From Hippasteria phrygiana (Eukaryota > Echinodermata > Asteroidea > Valvatida > Goniasteridae), in NCBI GenBank assembly GCA_037893225.1, contig JAZGUH010000074.1:620001-684000 (forward strand): a stretch of 64,000 nucleotides of DNA. The letters run 5' to 3'. The number at the start of each line of letters is the position of its first letter. The stretch's first letter is position 1. This document shows, in pieces, positions 43,401 to 46,629 of the stretch. A program made the position numbers and the translations under genes. Below the pieces are notes generated by a model. The model was not told the DNA's origin. It made no database searches and worked only from the letters and a program-made list of their open reading frames with translations.

Positions 43401-44947
43401 CTGTTTATTGAAGTACACGTAGATTGATTATGAAATGACAACCTGACTTCAGTCTTTTTGAATTAAAGCAGTGTGTAAACTTAAATCATAATTCACTTTT
43501 ATCCCACTGTTTGGTATCCCAAAAATGGTATAGCTATACACCCCTCATTCGCTAAAACAAAAATCAGTGGCCTATTGCTAAATTCAACCTTAATTCTCTT
43601 AGGCAGAATTAACACAGAAAACATGTTTTGCCGTCAGCTCTTTTCCAAAAATGGAAGGAGGCGGCCTTTTTTGCCGGGCAATATTTTCCAAGATAGACGA
43701 GCCCATTTGTTTCTAGAAGGCTTCTTGTGACTTTGGAGACCCTGCAAATCGATCTATAACATGCAGTGTATCGACTAGGAGCTCAGCATGTCCTCTCTTG
43801 TCTTCACATTTTTTGTGGTGCTTTTGTTTGTTTGTTGGGGTGTTTGTGTTGTTTGTTTGTTTGTTAATTTTTCCTAGGGGAAAACCCAAAACAAAAGGGT
43901 GGTCTTAAACAGGGAAGTAGGCGAGGACCCCAAACGTTTTTGTTTTTTGGTCTTTTTGTGTGTTGGGTGTTATGTGCCAAACACAGTATGCTAGATATCC
44001 AATTTTTTTCTTCTGAATAAGATATTTTTCAATGTTGGCAGTGCTTGGCACACCGGACCCTTCCAACTGCACCCCCCACCCCTCCCCCCAATGAGAGAGT
44101 GGGTGGCTTTTGGTGCATATGGGATATTCATCATACAGCCTGTGAAATCTAGTGCAAGCCTATCTAGTCCAGCTGCAGTGCAAATCACTGGTGTGATCTT
44201 GATGAAGTTTGACTGCCTGTGGTAAACATTTAACTGAACTGAGGCCAATGAGTATCCCCCCTTTCTCACACCTTTTTAACCTTGTCTGCCCGGTTTCCTC
44301 GGTAATTAGTTTTTCTTCTGTTACATTCTGCTGACTTATCCCTGGCAATAAAAGGGGTGTTTTTCTGTAAATAGTAATACCAAAACAAATATTATTTCTA
44401 GCTATTTATGTCAAATGGAAATAACTCCTTGATTCACCGACATAAACACTAATTTAGCCTACAAACAAGTAAGATTTCACCCTCTCTTTTGAGAAGAGCA
44501 GTGTGACTGGAAATAAGACAAATGTGCATGATTTACAGTTTAAGGCATGGCAACATGCACGACTATCATTTGTTTTGAGTAACTTCAGACAATTTGCAAA
44601 CTACCAAGGGATTATTTGTTTGTGAATTATTATTTTCTATGTCACACTTAAAAAAAACAGGCTGAAATGCATTGTTACCCCTTAAGTCACCCTTGGCACA
44701 AACCATGACCTCTTCCCTGAGGTATATACGCCGTTTGCAGTAGTTGTGTCTTGCTGCTTTCCTGTCACACTACTTCACGGTCTGCTGTACCACTTGTTGG
44801 CAGGTTTCGAGGGATCGCATTGTCAGCTGCAGTGATGACGGTAACGTCAGGATTTGGGACCTGCTGACTCCGCCCCTCCGGCTAGGAGACAAGGGGGAGG
44901 ATGATACCATCGAAACCAAGACCATCGACCAACGACGAGAAAGATAA
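17..44947 (+). CDS. WD40-repeat protein, 3' six exons (5' part outside window)
   Basis: Joined exons 17-174, 1535-1675, 13484-13565, 14681-14847, 37709-37796 and 44804-44947 total 780 nt: 259 residues and a TAA stop, with no frame break. All borders visible here are AG/GT and every intron phase matches (2, 2, 0, 2, 0). The product is a string of about six WD40 blades with recurrent GH/HH ends and W-D or W-S ends (VMVWD, IRVWS, LFFWD, IKEWD, VRIWD). Such blades form a beta-propeller that binds protein partners. The VTGSxD and CLQFD style resembles the F-box/WD40 group that picks substrates for SCF ubiquitin ligases; this is inference, since no F-box is in view. A seventh blade and the N-terminus should lie upstream. 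The C-terminal tail after the last blade is short, acidic then basic. Seen: frame, splice sites, blades. Not known: exact family and symbol. Confidence 0.9.
850..880. repeat. (TTA)n microsatellite in intron 1
   Basis: About eight TTA units followed by a T run. The rest of intron 1 (175-1534) is AT-rich with no recognisable coding or transposon feature. Confidence 0.8.
1535..1675 (+). CDS. WD40 gene exon b (end of blade 2, most of blade 3)
   Basis: Acceptor ctag at 1531-1534, donor gtaag at 1676. The first base completes the codon split by the 1360-bp intron 1. Encoded motifs are [19 protein letters not shown], an RHHRDSV turn and [15 protein letters not shown]. The exon ends inside an Arg codon (phase 2). 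SHDNTIRVW is the classic WD40 d-strand. The antisense open frames here are shadows. Confidence 0.9.
1894..2112. mobile_element. piggyBac-type MITE, copy 1
   Basis: TTAA at 1894-1897 and 2109-2112 bound a 211-bp element whose ends read CCCCTTGAGTACGG and, inverted, CCCTTTGCGTACGG. TTAA target duplication plus CCC-starting inverted repeats is the signature of piggyBac-superfamily elements. There is no coding capacity. A second copy lies at 31409-31601 with the same internal segment (ACAATGTGTTTGTGCAGTCA). Confidence 0.8.
2231..3912. mobile_element. 1.7-kb element with GGTCGATTCACAACTCGG inverted ends
   Basis: The 5' end carries GGTCGATTCACAACTCGG, partly duplicated in tandem; the 3' end (3893-3911) is its inverted copy. 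Both are followed inward by a GGCCAA stretch. No convincing target duplication is seen and no transposase is encoded. It contains the hAT-like element 2514-3835, so it is either a host for a nested insertion or a composite. Confidence 0.55.
2514..3835. mobile_element. non-autonomous hAT-like element with GGCCAAGG-rich ends
   Basis: Ends are CAGGCCTTGAATTTGG at 2514 and, inverted, CAGGGCTTGAAATGAA at 3835, flanked by the direct repeat CATCT (2509-2513, 3836-3840). Sub-terminal zones carry repeated GGGCA(C/A)xAAGGCCA motifs. CAGGGCTTGAAAT ends are typical of hAT elements; hAT usually makes 8-bp duplications, with 5- and 6-bp subgroups known. The interior has short open frames but no transposase. 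Confidence 0.6.
4095..4300 (+). mobile_element. SINE with tRNA-like head, copy 1
   Basis: The core at 4206-4270 has a box A-like TAGCTTAGTTGGTTGAGC and a box B-like GGTTCAAATCC, ending in CCTGCCA like a tRNA 3' part. A relative at 34045-34260 shares the upstream GTAAAGTT, GACTAGC and C-run. It is not a functional tRNA gene, because the anticodon arm does not fold cleanly. Another tRNA-like box B lies inverted at about 4025-4075. Confidence 0.6.
4440..5470. repeat. CT-rich zone with the GGTCCCCGATTG repeat family (two copies)
   Basis: It opens with two C-runs (4445-4455, 4458-4476). Copies at about 4680-4870 and 5070-5220 share an (AC)n run, ACACAAGTGTGTAAA, GGACCTCCT, TTTGTCCCTCTTTTGTTT, CTTTTTCGGAAGGCCTC and TTTTGTACAC. 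The same unit recurs at 12835-12975 and, inverted, at 46320-46490 and 61555-61745. This is a dispersed family without coding potential; inverted ends were not found. Confidence 0.7.
7466..7652. mobile_element. MITE-like element with CAACACCTGAATAAATCC ends
   Basis: TTATACAACACCTGAATAAA at 7466 and its inverted copy GGATTTATTCAGGCGTTG at 7629-7646 bound about 190 bp. A third copy of the end with its inner part (CCAATCxGATG) is at 13190-13250. No coding capacity and no clear target duplication. Confidence 0.55.
7654..7819. repeat. long foldback (about 80-bp arms)
   Basis: The left arm from ACAAATAATGAATG through GGTAAGAATAATTTCAT to CATTCCAC pairs with the right arm ending CATTCATTATTTGT, around a CTTCGCC loop near 7734-7741. 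Arms differ by scattered mismatches and short indels. As RNA it would be one long hairpin. It abuts the element at 7466-7652. Confidence 0.85.
7931..8084 (-). mobile_element. GTGTACATGATTGG MITE family, 5'-truncated copy
   Basis: Shares TTTGCAAACATAAA, GAATTATTACGAAATAC, the CTGTAAG, CTCAA and GGTGTGCTGTxGTTTTCAAG blocks with copies at 9993, 19349 and 37122. The distal half is missing. Confidence 0.6.
8247..8642. mobile_element. hAT-like MITE with CAGGGTTCC ends
   Basis: CAGGGTTCCCAC at 8247 and GTTGGAACCCTG ending at 8642 form the inverted ends of a 396-bp element. The sub-terminal parts are rich in (T)CATGGAAA and CCTGGAAA repeats. CAGGGTTCC ends are typical of a widespread hAT group. Target duplication is unclear. 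A related copy is at 43020-43303. Confidence 0.7.
8814..8837. repeat. C-run, one of about 17 long C/G homopolymers
   Basis: 24 consecutive C. Similar runs are at 4445-4476, 5619-5634, 23073-23094, 23190-23208, 34077-34092, 37000-37021, 46610-46627, 50168-50182, 50360-50377, 54421-54438, 54970-54984, 55798-55812, 56043-56059, 60881-60898 and 62540-62555. They create poly-Pro/poly-Gly chance frames. Confidence 0.9.
9993..10785. mobile_element. GTGTACATGATTGG-family MITE interrupted by another repeat
   Basis: The 5' end GAAGGTAATATACAAC and the inverted 3' end CAAGGTAGTATATAAC match the complete relative at 37122-37488. Its inner 3' part (CAGTATTTGCTATGAAATAC, CCAAATCCATT) does too. Between them lies an inverted fragment of the CRE-palindrome retroposon (about 10500-10680), so an insertion into this MITE is inferred. 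Confidence 0.6.
10500..10680 (-). mobile_element. 5' fragment of the CRE-palindrome retroposon, inverted
   Basis: The minus strand reads AACTAGACGAACGGTG, TTTGTGGACAAACACAGGGC, TGTTACGTTTTTTGTG, then ATGATAAAGTCATCG-like and GTGACGTCAT. This matches the starts of the units at 24575 and 26757, including the GTGTTTGT GG ACAAACAC hairpin. It shows that the family is dispersed, not only tandem. Confidence 0.65.
10960..11176 (+). mobile_element. GTGTACATGATTGG MITE family, half copy
   Basis: Contains the CAACGATTTCCAGCTGGAAA hairpin (ATTTCCAGCTGGAAAT is a perfect palindrome), then GCCATCATTTCACAGGATGA, GTATTTCGTAATAATTC and the end CCAATCGTGTACACTATC before TTTAA. Only the right half is present. 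Confidence 0.7.
12400..12600. other. CpG-rich patch with regularly spaced ACGA motifs
   Basis: Within an AT-rich intron this stretch is rich in CpG and repeats (T)ACGA about every 10-11 bp between 12428 and 12545 (TTTACGAAAC, GTTACGAATT, GTTACGAGG, TAACGAC, CACGACGC, ATACGACGC, TTTACGAC, ATACGAAC). It may be a degenerate MITE interior. The short open frame 12476-12694 is not a gene I recognise. Confidence 0.45.
12835..12985 (+). repeat. GGTCCCCGATTG family, short copy
   Basis: Contains CACAAGTGTGTAAACACC, GCGGACCTCCTCTTTTG, CTTTTTCGGAAGGCCTCC and TTTTGTACACGATTTTCAA as in the 4.7-kb copies. It lacks the distal TGCAAAAACACAC part. Confidence 0.7.
13484..13565 (+). CDS. WD40 gene exon c (end of blade 3, start of blade 4)
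   Basis: Acceptor ttatag at 13478-13483, donor gtaagt at 13566. This small 82-nt exon follows an 11.8-kb intron packed with transposons. It encodes [19 protein letters not shown] and LDVVTCID, closing blade 3 and opening blade 4. The usual WD at the end of the d-strand is replaced by MTR, so this blade is degenerate. It ends in phase 0. It was recognised by phase match and motif, as it is too short to show as a long open frame. Confidence 0.85.
13618..13735 (+). pseudogene. LINE ORF2 C-terminal remnant
   Basis: One frame reads [20 protein letters not shown], then [17 protein letters not shown]. This is the typical extreme C-terminus of a non-LTR retrotransposon reverse-transcriptase protein (YxLxxFKRxVxxHL). 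A better-preserved relative is at 21390-21830. It starts about 50 bp after exon c and is cut by the MITE 13736-14507; the rest of its 3' UTR resumes at 14508. Confidence 0.7.
13736..14507. mobile_element. GC-rich MITE with GCCTTTTCACACTA inverted ends
   Basis: GCCTTTTCACACTA at 13737 and its inverted copy TAGTGGGAAAAGGC at 14494-14507 bound about 770 bp. Sub-terminal zones are rich in CGCCCCGGGG and ACCCCCG. The empty site is visible in the LINE relative near 21805 (GCCTTTTGGTCTTGTG), proving insertion into LINE sequence. Superfamily unknown; no transposase. Open frames inside are chance. Confidence 0.75.
14681..14847 (+). CDS. WD40 gene exon d (blade 4, start of blade 5)
   Basis: Acceptor tgttcag at 14674-14680, donor gtatgt at 14848. 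It encodes [20 protein letters not shown], then [30 protein letters not shown] and MTAAG. The blade has the expected strand, WD and H-D positions; a Gly/Arg-rich insert (PRGRGGAR) lies in the b-c turn of blade 5. The last codon, Gly, is split (phase 2) and completed at 37709 across the 22.9-kb intron 4. Confidence 0.9.
14848..16328. other. start of intron 4, no feature recognised
   Basis: AT-rich single-copy-looking sequence. Short open frames (such as 15542-15871) lack domain signals, and splice-flanked blade motifs are absent. Confidence 0.5.
16329..16945 (+). mobile_element. GTGTACATGATTGG MITE, full copy
   Basis: TTAA at 16329-16332 and at 16942-16945. The left end GTGTACATGATTGGTCATTG is inverted at the right as ACCAATCATGCACACTACC. 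The interior has the GGGCGGATTTGGGGGTTAGT block, a tandem CAACGATTGTTACGCGGAA duplication, and the CATCATTTCACAGGATGA block. Same orientation as the copy at 23762. Confidence 0.75.
16950..18130. other. intron 4 stretch, nothing recognised
   Basis: Low-complexity GA-rich and C-runs near 17585-17640 and 17790. No coding, RNA or transposon feature that I can support. Confidence 0.5.
18141..18195. repeat. perfect 20-bp inverted repeat (hairpin)
   Basis: GTCTGCATCCTGAATGCCAA at 18141-18160 and its exact inverse at 18176-18195, 15-nt loop, with weaker pairing continuing outward (CAATGTGTG/CACCACATT). It may be a small foldback MITE. Confidence 0.85.
18575..18650 (+). repeat. dispersed repeat GTGACAGGCTCTC, copy 1
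   Basis: CACCCATGTGACAGGCTCTC, CCAATAxGA, AAACTGTCT and ATTTATAAAT are shared with 38480-38550 at about 80 % identity by eye. Family unknown. Confidence 0.6.
19349..19768 (-). mobile_element. GTGTACATGATTGG MITE, complete copy
   Basis: TTAA at both ends (19349-19352, 19765-19768) and inverted ends AGGTAGTGTACATGATTGGT / ACCAATCATGTACACTAC. It is 420 bp, in opposite orientation to 16329 and 23762. The interior carries an inverted pair TCAAGGCACGCGTGGCT ... AGCCACGCGCGCCTTGA (19561-19644). TTAA target use recalls piggyBac, but the ends do not begin with CCC. Confidence 0.8.
20111..20300. mobile_element. Harbinger-type MITE
   Basis: The 190-bp element has 26-bp inverted ends (TGCTGCGTTCCAATCACG at 20111; one mismatch at the other end), flanked by a TTA direct repeat at 20108-20110 and 20301-20303. 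A 3-bp TTA/TAA duplication is the PIF/Harbinger signature. No open frame. Confidence 0.85.
20310..21380. other. intron 4 stretch, nothing recognised
   Basis: AT-rich; short open frames on both strands without family resemblance. Confidence 0.45.
21390..21830 (+). pseudogene. LINE reverse-transcriptase C-terminal remnant, frameshifted
   Basis: In one frame: [20 protein letters not shown], then [10 protein letters not shown]. The next frame gives [20 protein letters not shown]. The 3' part matches the LINE tail at 13618-13735. IRPxxEYCSHxWxGAP followed by a VxxLVGxxLTSSLxPLxxRR-like stretch is the conserved thumb/C-terminal region of CR1/Jockey-like non-LTR elements. Several frame changes mark it as dead. 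The upstream RT domain is missing. Confidence 0.75.
22962..23030. repeat. 24-bp tandem of the palindrome ATCAGTCATTGACTGAT
   Basis: Two and a half units of ATATATCAGTCATTGACTGATG. Each has inverted halves TCAGTCA / TGACTGA, and ATATATCAGTC also recurs near 32525. It lies just before a 22-bp C-run. Confidence 0.8.
23762..24227 (+). mobile_element. GTGTACATGATTGG MITE, complete copy
   Basis: TTAA at both ends (23762-23765, 24224-24227); AGGTAGTGTACATGATTGGT at the left and its inverse at the right. The interior has GGCGGATTTGGGGGTTAGTT, a CGCGCGCCTTGACTA inverted pair (about 23943-24050) and the CACAGGATGATTGAGACTAC block. Confidence 0.8.
24262..24545. repeat. (TTA)n-flanked cluster of GGGCGACA hairpins
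   Basis: TTA runs at 24262-24293 and 24526-24544 enclose about 230 bp with the GGGCGAC / GTCGCCC motif repeated on both strands. AATAGGGCGACA (24364-24375) is exactly inverted at 24382-24393, 6-nt loop. GGGCGACAC (24453-24461) is inverted at 24464-24472, 2-nt loop. Likely a MITE inserted in a TTA microsatellite; no function known. Confidence 0.8.
24575..26756 (+). mobile_element. CRE-palindrome retroposon-like unit 1 (poly(A)-ended)
   Basis: It begins AACTAGAxCCAATGGGAGG, then GTGTTTGTGGACAAACAC and CAGGGCTGTTT; it ends GCTATGGGGAAAAGTCTGAA plus about 20 A. The body is a head-to-tail series of related 300-440-bp blocks, each with GATGACGTCATCATGACGTC, then GGGCATATCTTTGAGACATA, ATATATTGAAAAGAATGTTA and TCACGTGATGACGTC. 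The perfect CRE octamer TGACGTCA recurs many times. No long open frame. A 5' poly-structured head and a 3' A-tail suggest RNA-mediated copying (inference). Confidence 0.7.
26757..28480 (+). mobile_element. CRE-palindrome retroposon-like unit 2 (poly(A)-ended)
   Basis: Starts directly after the A-tail of unit 1 with AACTAGATGTATGGTGCAGT, then GTTTGTGGACAAACACAGGG, and ends GCTATGGGCAAAAAAGTCTG plus more than 45 A. Block order follows unit 1, with a recent exact tandem duplication of period 191 bp (27347-27537 and 27538-27729). Head-to-tail adjacency of two A-tailed copies is unusual. Confidence 0.7.
28496..28525. repeat. 14-bp perfect hairpin after the A-tail
   Basis: GGCTGTTTTGGAAA at 28496-28509 and its exact inverse at 28512-28525 with an AG loop. 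GGGCTGTTTT also occurs at the head of the CRE-palindrome units. Confidence 0.85.
28530..29210. other. intron 4 stretch, nothing recognised
   Basis: No coding or repeat feature I can support. Confidence 0.4.
29215..30290 (+). repeat. hierarchical satellite: 23-bp units and 118-bp higher-order units
   Basis: The whole kilobase is built from drifting (AGATT)AAACTTCCCAGA units. From 29515 to 29700 the 23-bp unit CCCAGATTTTGCAGATTAAA repeats about eight times. From 29700 to 30110 a 118-bp unit (starting CTTCATAGACTTCCTGGATG) repeats four times with starts at 29701, 29819, 29937 and 30055. Ends are more decayed than the centre, the normal pattern for unequal exchange. Non-coding. Confidence 0.9.
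30300..31190. other. intron 4 stretch, nothing recognised
   Basis: Overlapping open frames on both strands at 30323-30606 have no family resemblance. GCTTAAGCACAAAAAC near 31150 belongs to the next MITE's family. Confidence 0.4.
31196..31642. mobile_element. MITE with GGGGCCAAT ends, split by a nested MITE
   Basis: GGGGCCAATTTCATAGA at the left is inverted at the right as TCTGACATTGGCCCC. Sub-terminal GCTTAAGCACAAAAT motifs recur on both sides, and TTACCAGCCAAAA / TTTTGGCTGGTAA form an inner inverted pair. It is interrupted at a TTAA inside GTGCTTAAGCA by the piggyBac-type MITE 31409-31601. A relative is at 48677-48926. Confidence 0.7.
31405..31605. mobile_element. piggyBac-type MITE, copy 2, nested
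   Basis: TTAA at 31405-31408 and 31602-31605. Ends CCCCTTGAGTACAG and, inverted, CCCCTATGCTACGG. The interior matches copy 1 at 1898-2108 (ACAATGTGTTTGTGCAGTCA, AATAATCCAACAATGGATTG, CCTGGTGGCA). Removing it rebuilds GTGCTTAAGCA of the outer MITE. Confidence 0.85.
32651..33959. mobile_element. non-autonomous hAT-like element with GAGACC hexamer ends
   Basis: Left end CTGTGTTGTAGTCGAGACC, right end inverted CAGTGTTGTAGGTCTCGAG; flanking AATGGCAC (32643-32650) and AATGGCAT (33960-33967) form a 7/8 target duplication. CAGTGTTG ends with an 8-bp duplication are hAT hallmarks. Both sub-terminal zones (32660-32825, 33790-33950) are degenerate GAGACC/GAGACCAA arrays. The 1 kb between is AT-rich and codes for nothing. 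Open frames in the arrays are artefacts. Confidence 0.8.
34030..34265 (+). mobile_element. SINE with tRNA-like head, copy 2 (degenerate)
   Basis: Related to 4095-4300: the same GTAAAGTT, GATGT, TCCTGGCT, GACTAGC and C-run order, then ATAGGACAAG and a decayed tRNA-like part, then TTTGCTTTATTCACTTTGAAAA matching the 3' flank of copy 1. A separate tRNA-like box B (GGTTCAAATCCTACCAGGG) is at about 34540. Confidence 0.5.
34670..34942. mobile_element. MITE with CCCTGCTAAATCCAACAG ends
   Basis: The 18-bp end is inverted at 34925-34942 with one mismatch. The interior is made of repeated (T/C)CCAAC(A/G)GxxTCCAAC and TGACTCATGAGTTxCCTGCT motifs, on both strands. Target duplication was not found. The trailing TTAGGGTT is coincidental. 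Confidence 0.7.
35390..35749 (-). CDS. unrecognised 119-residue open frame, doubtful
   Basis: Antisense inside intron 4. It opens after a CT/GA-rich run with [15 protein letters not shown] and has a plausible mixed composition ([34 protein letters not shown]), unlike the repeat frames nearby. I see no domain, no signal peptide and no clear splice partner; the basic C-terminal part may be read-through past an exon end. It could be a first exon of an antisense gene, an old domesticated element or chance. Confidence 0.2.
   Translation of the reverse strand: MYNCKCLHLVQTLRGPDDSDYEELSAIIHHSVNAFAHSNEQFAPERAGQVRASGTCYKLTELNKPGDLQEIIKRSHNNQYLFMKVEHIILQFVCHPSKGSATKIDLADPKKNSPNFLAD
36160..36270. repeat. 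GGCTAAAAGCCACTCT / CCACCAC foldback repeat
   Basis: ACAAGGCTAAAAGCCACTCT, GGGTTACAACAGAGGTGGTG and CAGCCCCACCACG recur inverted at 53268-53360. Fragments of the same end are at 53822 and at 62908-62945. Confidence 0.65.
37122..37488. mobile_element. GTGTACATGATTGG-related MITE, diverged subfamily
   Basis: Left GGTAGTATACAACATTTGC and right inverted GCAAATGGTGTATA ends. The interior has CTCAATCATCCTGTGAAATC, CAACGATTGTCGGCTGACAA (an inverted pair) and CAGTATTTGCTAGCAC. It lies about 220 bp upstream of exon e. Confidence 0.65.
37709..37796 (+). CDS. WD40 gene exon e (rest of blade 5, start of blade 6)
   Basis: Acceptor tccacag at 37702-37708, donor gtgagt at 37797. It encodes [18 protein letters not shown], an HGHKG turn and TVRDVK, and ends in phase 0. 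DGSIKEWDL is a textbook WD40 d-strand and HGH the structural GH turn. The 88-nt exon sits alone between two transposon-filled introns, so it was found by motif and phase. Confidence 0.9.
37800..39010. other. intron 5 start, little recognised
   Basis: Apart from the small repeat at 38480, no feature is supported. Short frames at 37813-38429 are unconvincing. Confidence 0.4.
38480..38552 (+). repeat. dispersed repeat GTGACAGGCTCTC, copy 2
   Basis: CCACCCACGTGACAGGCTCT, CCAATAGGAACGGGTAAACT and ATTTATGAATA match 18575-18650. Confidence 0.6.
39015..39065. repeat. 18-bp inverted repeat around GGTTCCC
   Basis: GGTTCCCATCTCTGCTGC and GCAGTAGAGACGGGAACC, two mismatches, 15-nt loop. Confidence 0.75.
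39070..41190. other. intron 5 stretch, degenerate repeats only
   Basis: Around 39895-40025 two related motifs (CCACGGTCTCGGTAAAA, CATCGTCTCGGTAAAA; AAGTCCAxGTGC) suggest a decayed MITE. The 167-residue open frame at 39916-40419 starts inside it and has no family resemblance, so it is not called. Confidence 0.4.
41200..42239. mobile_element. non-autonomous hAT-like element with GGACTC hexamer arrays
   Basis: Ends CAGACTTGTATGACTC and, inverted, CAGACTTGTATTCGAGTC. Flanks TATTATAG at 41192-41199 and 42240-42247 are a perfect 8-bp target duplication. Sub-terminal zones (41215-41375, 42040-42225) are GGACTC hexamer arrays with GACTCGTGACTCG variants; the right one has about 17 near-perfect units. 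The ~650-bp centre has no transposase. Ser-Glu, Arg-Val and Thr-Arg repeat frames here come from the hexamer. Confidence 0.88.
42250..43015. other. intron 5 stretch, nothing recognised
   Basis: C/A-rich run at 42445-42490; otherwise no feature. Confidence 0.4.
43020..43303. mobile_element. hAT-like MITE with CAGGGTTC ends, copy 2
   Basis: CAGGGTTCACAGAGAAATCT at the left, TGGTGGAACCCAG at the right, with TTTTCCATGACTTTCC and CAGGATTTTCCATGACTGG sub-termini as in 8247-8642. It is inverted relative to that copy and has lost much of the centre. Confidence 0.65.
43310..44800. other. end of intron 5, nothing recognised
   Basis: A (GTTT)n-like stretch at 43800-43870 only. Antisense frames at 43991-44348 lack domain signals. 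Confidence 0.4.
44804..44947 (+). CDS. WD40 gene terminal exon (blade 6, C-terminus, stop)
   Basis: Acceptor gttggcag at 44796-44803. It encodes [19 protein letters not shown], then [15 protein letters not shown], a Thr/Lys stretch and the basic end IDQRRER before TAA at 44945-44947. [11 protein letters not shown] is a strong WD40 d-strand. The tail after the blade is about 28 residues and charged, with no recognised domain. The stop is followed 13 bp later by a 17-bp minisatellite, so the 3' UTR is probably repetitive. Confidence 0.92.
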   Translation, partial: VSRDRIVSCSDDGNVRIWDLLTPPLRLGDKGEDDTIETKTIDQRRER

Positions 44948-44960
44948 GTGGTGTGGATAA

Positions 44961-45294
44961 GCATTGACCCTGGTCAAGCATTGACCCTGGTCAAGCTTGG
45001 ACCTGGTCAAGCTTGGACCTGGTCAAGCATGGACCCTGGTCAAGCATTGACCCTGGTCAAGCATTGACCCTGGTCAAGCTTGGACCTGGTCAAGCATGGA
45101 CCCTGGTCAAGCATTGACCCTGGTCAAGCTTGGACCCTGGTCAAGCATGGACCCTGGTCAAGCATGGACCCTGGTCAAGCATGGACCCTGGTCAAGCTTG
45201 GACCCTGGTCAAGCATGGACCCTGGTCAAGCATGGACCCTGGTCAAGCATGGACCCTGATCAAGCTTGGACCCTGGTCAAGCTTGGACCCTGTT
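44961..45294 (+). repeat. 17-bp minisatellite right after the stop codon
   Basis: About 20 head-to-tail units of GCATTGACCCTGGTCAA, with 16-bp variants and AAGCTTGG or AAGCATGG junctions. Each unit is almost an inverted repeat (TTGACC CT GGTCAA). The array begins 13 bp after the WD40 gene's TAA, so it is likely transcribed as 3' UTR. Open frames through it (45096-45372) are products of the tandem repeat, not genes. Confidence 0.95.
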
Positions 45295-45299
45295 CACAG

Positions 45300-45440
45300 G
45301 TACCCATTTACTCCTGGGTGGAGAAAAGCAACTTGTGACAAAGTGCCTTGCTCAAGGACACACGCACCATGACCCCAGCCGGTCTCGAACCCACAATCTG
45401 CAGTATCACTGAGATCTTGAGGCCACAGCACTCGATGCAT
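45300..45440 (-). mobile_element. tRNA-derived SINE-like segment
   Basis: On the minus strand there is a Pol III box B-like GGTTCGAGACC followed by TCCTTGAGCAAGGCACTTTG. This pairing is common in tRNA-derived SINEs of many animals (known from general family knowledge). Box A is not clear, and no poly(A) or target duplication was delimited. It is fused to the end of the minisatellite. Confidence 0.5.
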
Positions 45441-45449
45441 GCTGTTGGC

Positions 45450-46310
45450 CCATTTCTGGGCCAGGGGTGAGATTTTTCAGGTTGTTTCCTCATTTCAGGA
45501 TTTTTTGTCGGGATTTCAGAATTTTTAAGAAATCTCTTTTGCAATCTGAAAATCCTGAGGTGTTGTCCTCAAGGTGTTTTTATCTGTAAAAGTGGATATA
45601 GACCCACAAAATGGAGCCTTTACTGGGGCAAATACAAGCTATAGACTATACGTTGATCTGGGGTCGTCGTGGATTTTGTGGATTTTTCATATTTTTGGGC
45701 CAATCTCACCCCTGCTGGACAAAGTTAACACACAGTAGTGAAGGAGGCATGCATGCTCCTTCCCTGTTCTTTTTGCAGCTTGGGGGTGGGGTTAGGGTAG
45801 GGGTCATAACTTGGAAAACAAATCCAGTATTAATTGATATTGCCAAACAGACCAATAAATATGATAATGCATCTTTTTTAAATCATGGCCAGACAGAGAA
45901 TAGGAGCATATTCTGCTGGTTACCTGCCAATGTGAGTCTAATTTAAAATTTTAAATTTTTTCCCATTATAACCCTCAATTAACAAACTGAATATATTCTA
46001 TTTTAGTAATATTGGTATTAACCAATTAAGGTTTATTTTTAACTAGTTTTCCAGCTTATTAATGTTTTAGTGTAGGCTGGCTATGTATTGTGTCGCTTTC
46101 TTTTTTTAATTGTAAATATTGTTGGATTATTTATTGTATTGAAAATGAATTCAACTGCTGCAAACTGCTAACTGACTGGGTTGACCTGAAATATACAAAT
46201 CAACAAAATCAGCTGTCCTAACGTTTAAAACGTAAGCAAGTTATTTCTCAAAGTCAAATGACAGTGTATGAGAACAAAAATGTAGGGAACACACAAGCAA
46301 GAGTGTGTGG
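45450..46310. other. downstream flank of the WD40 gene
   Basis: AT-rich; the candidate poly(A) signal at 45854 is the only item noted. Confidence 0.4.
45854..45859 (+). other. candidate poly(A) signal of the WD40 gene
   Basis: AATAAA, the first perfect hexamer I see downstream of the stop at 44947, about 0.9 kb away. If used, the 3' UTR would contain the 17-bp minisatellite and a SINE-like segment. This is inference from position only; a variant hexamer could be used earlier. Confidence 0.3.
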
Positions 46311-46314
46311 GTGA

Positions 46315-46495
46315 GTTTGTTTTTGCATTCAATAGGGGACCTTTAACAAAAGAGGACAATAGGGTCCCCGATTGAGAAAGGTCCCCGTTTGAAAATAGTG
46401 TACAAAACCAATGAGGGCCCTTGCTAAAAAGTTAAGGTATGAACAATAGGAGGTCCCCGATTGCAGACATTTACGCACTTGTATGCGTGGGTGGG
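46315..46495 (-). repeat. GGTCCCCGATTG family, inverted copy
   Basis: The minus strand matches the copies at 4.7 and 5.1 kb, including the TGCAAAAACAAAC end, CTCTTTTGTTAAAGGTCC and GGTCCCCGATTG. It is followed by a GGGTGGGT run and a G-run at 46610-46627. Confidence 0.7.
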
Positions 46496-46629
46496 TGGGT
46501 GGAGAAACACAAAAGAAAGGAAAGTGGCAGTGGGTGAACATCCAAGGGAGTACAGAGAGGTAAGGGTCAGCAAGGAACAAAGGAGTGTGGTTAGGGTAAA
46601 GATGAAAGAGGGGGGGGGGGGGGGGGGCT

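Noticed and set aside
45096..45372. Open frames with repeated GQAWTLVKHGPWS-type units
   Set aside because: They come from the 17-bp minisatellite; three units (51 bp) make a 17-residue period without any real signal.
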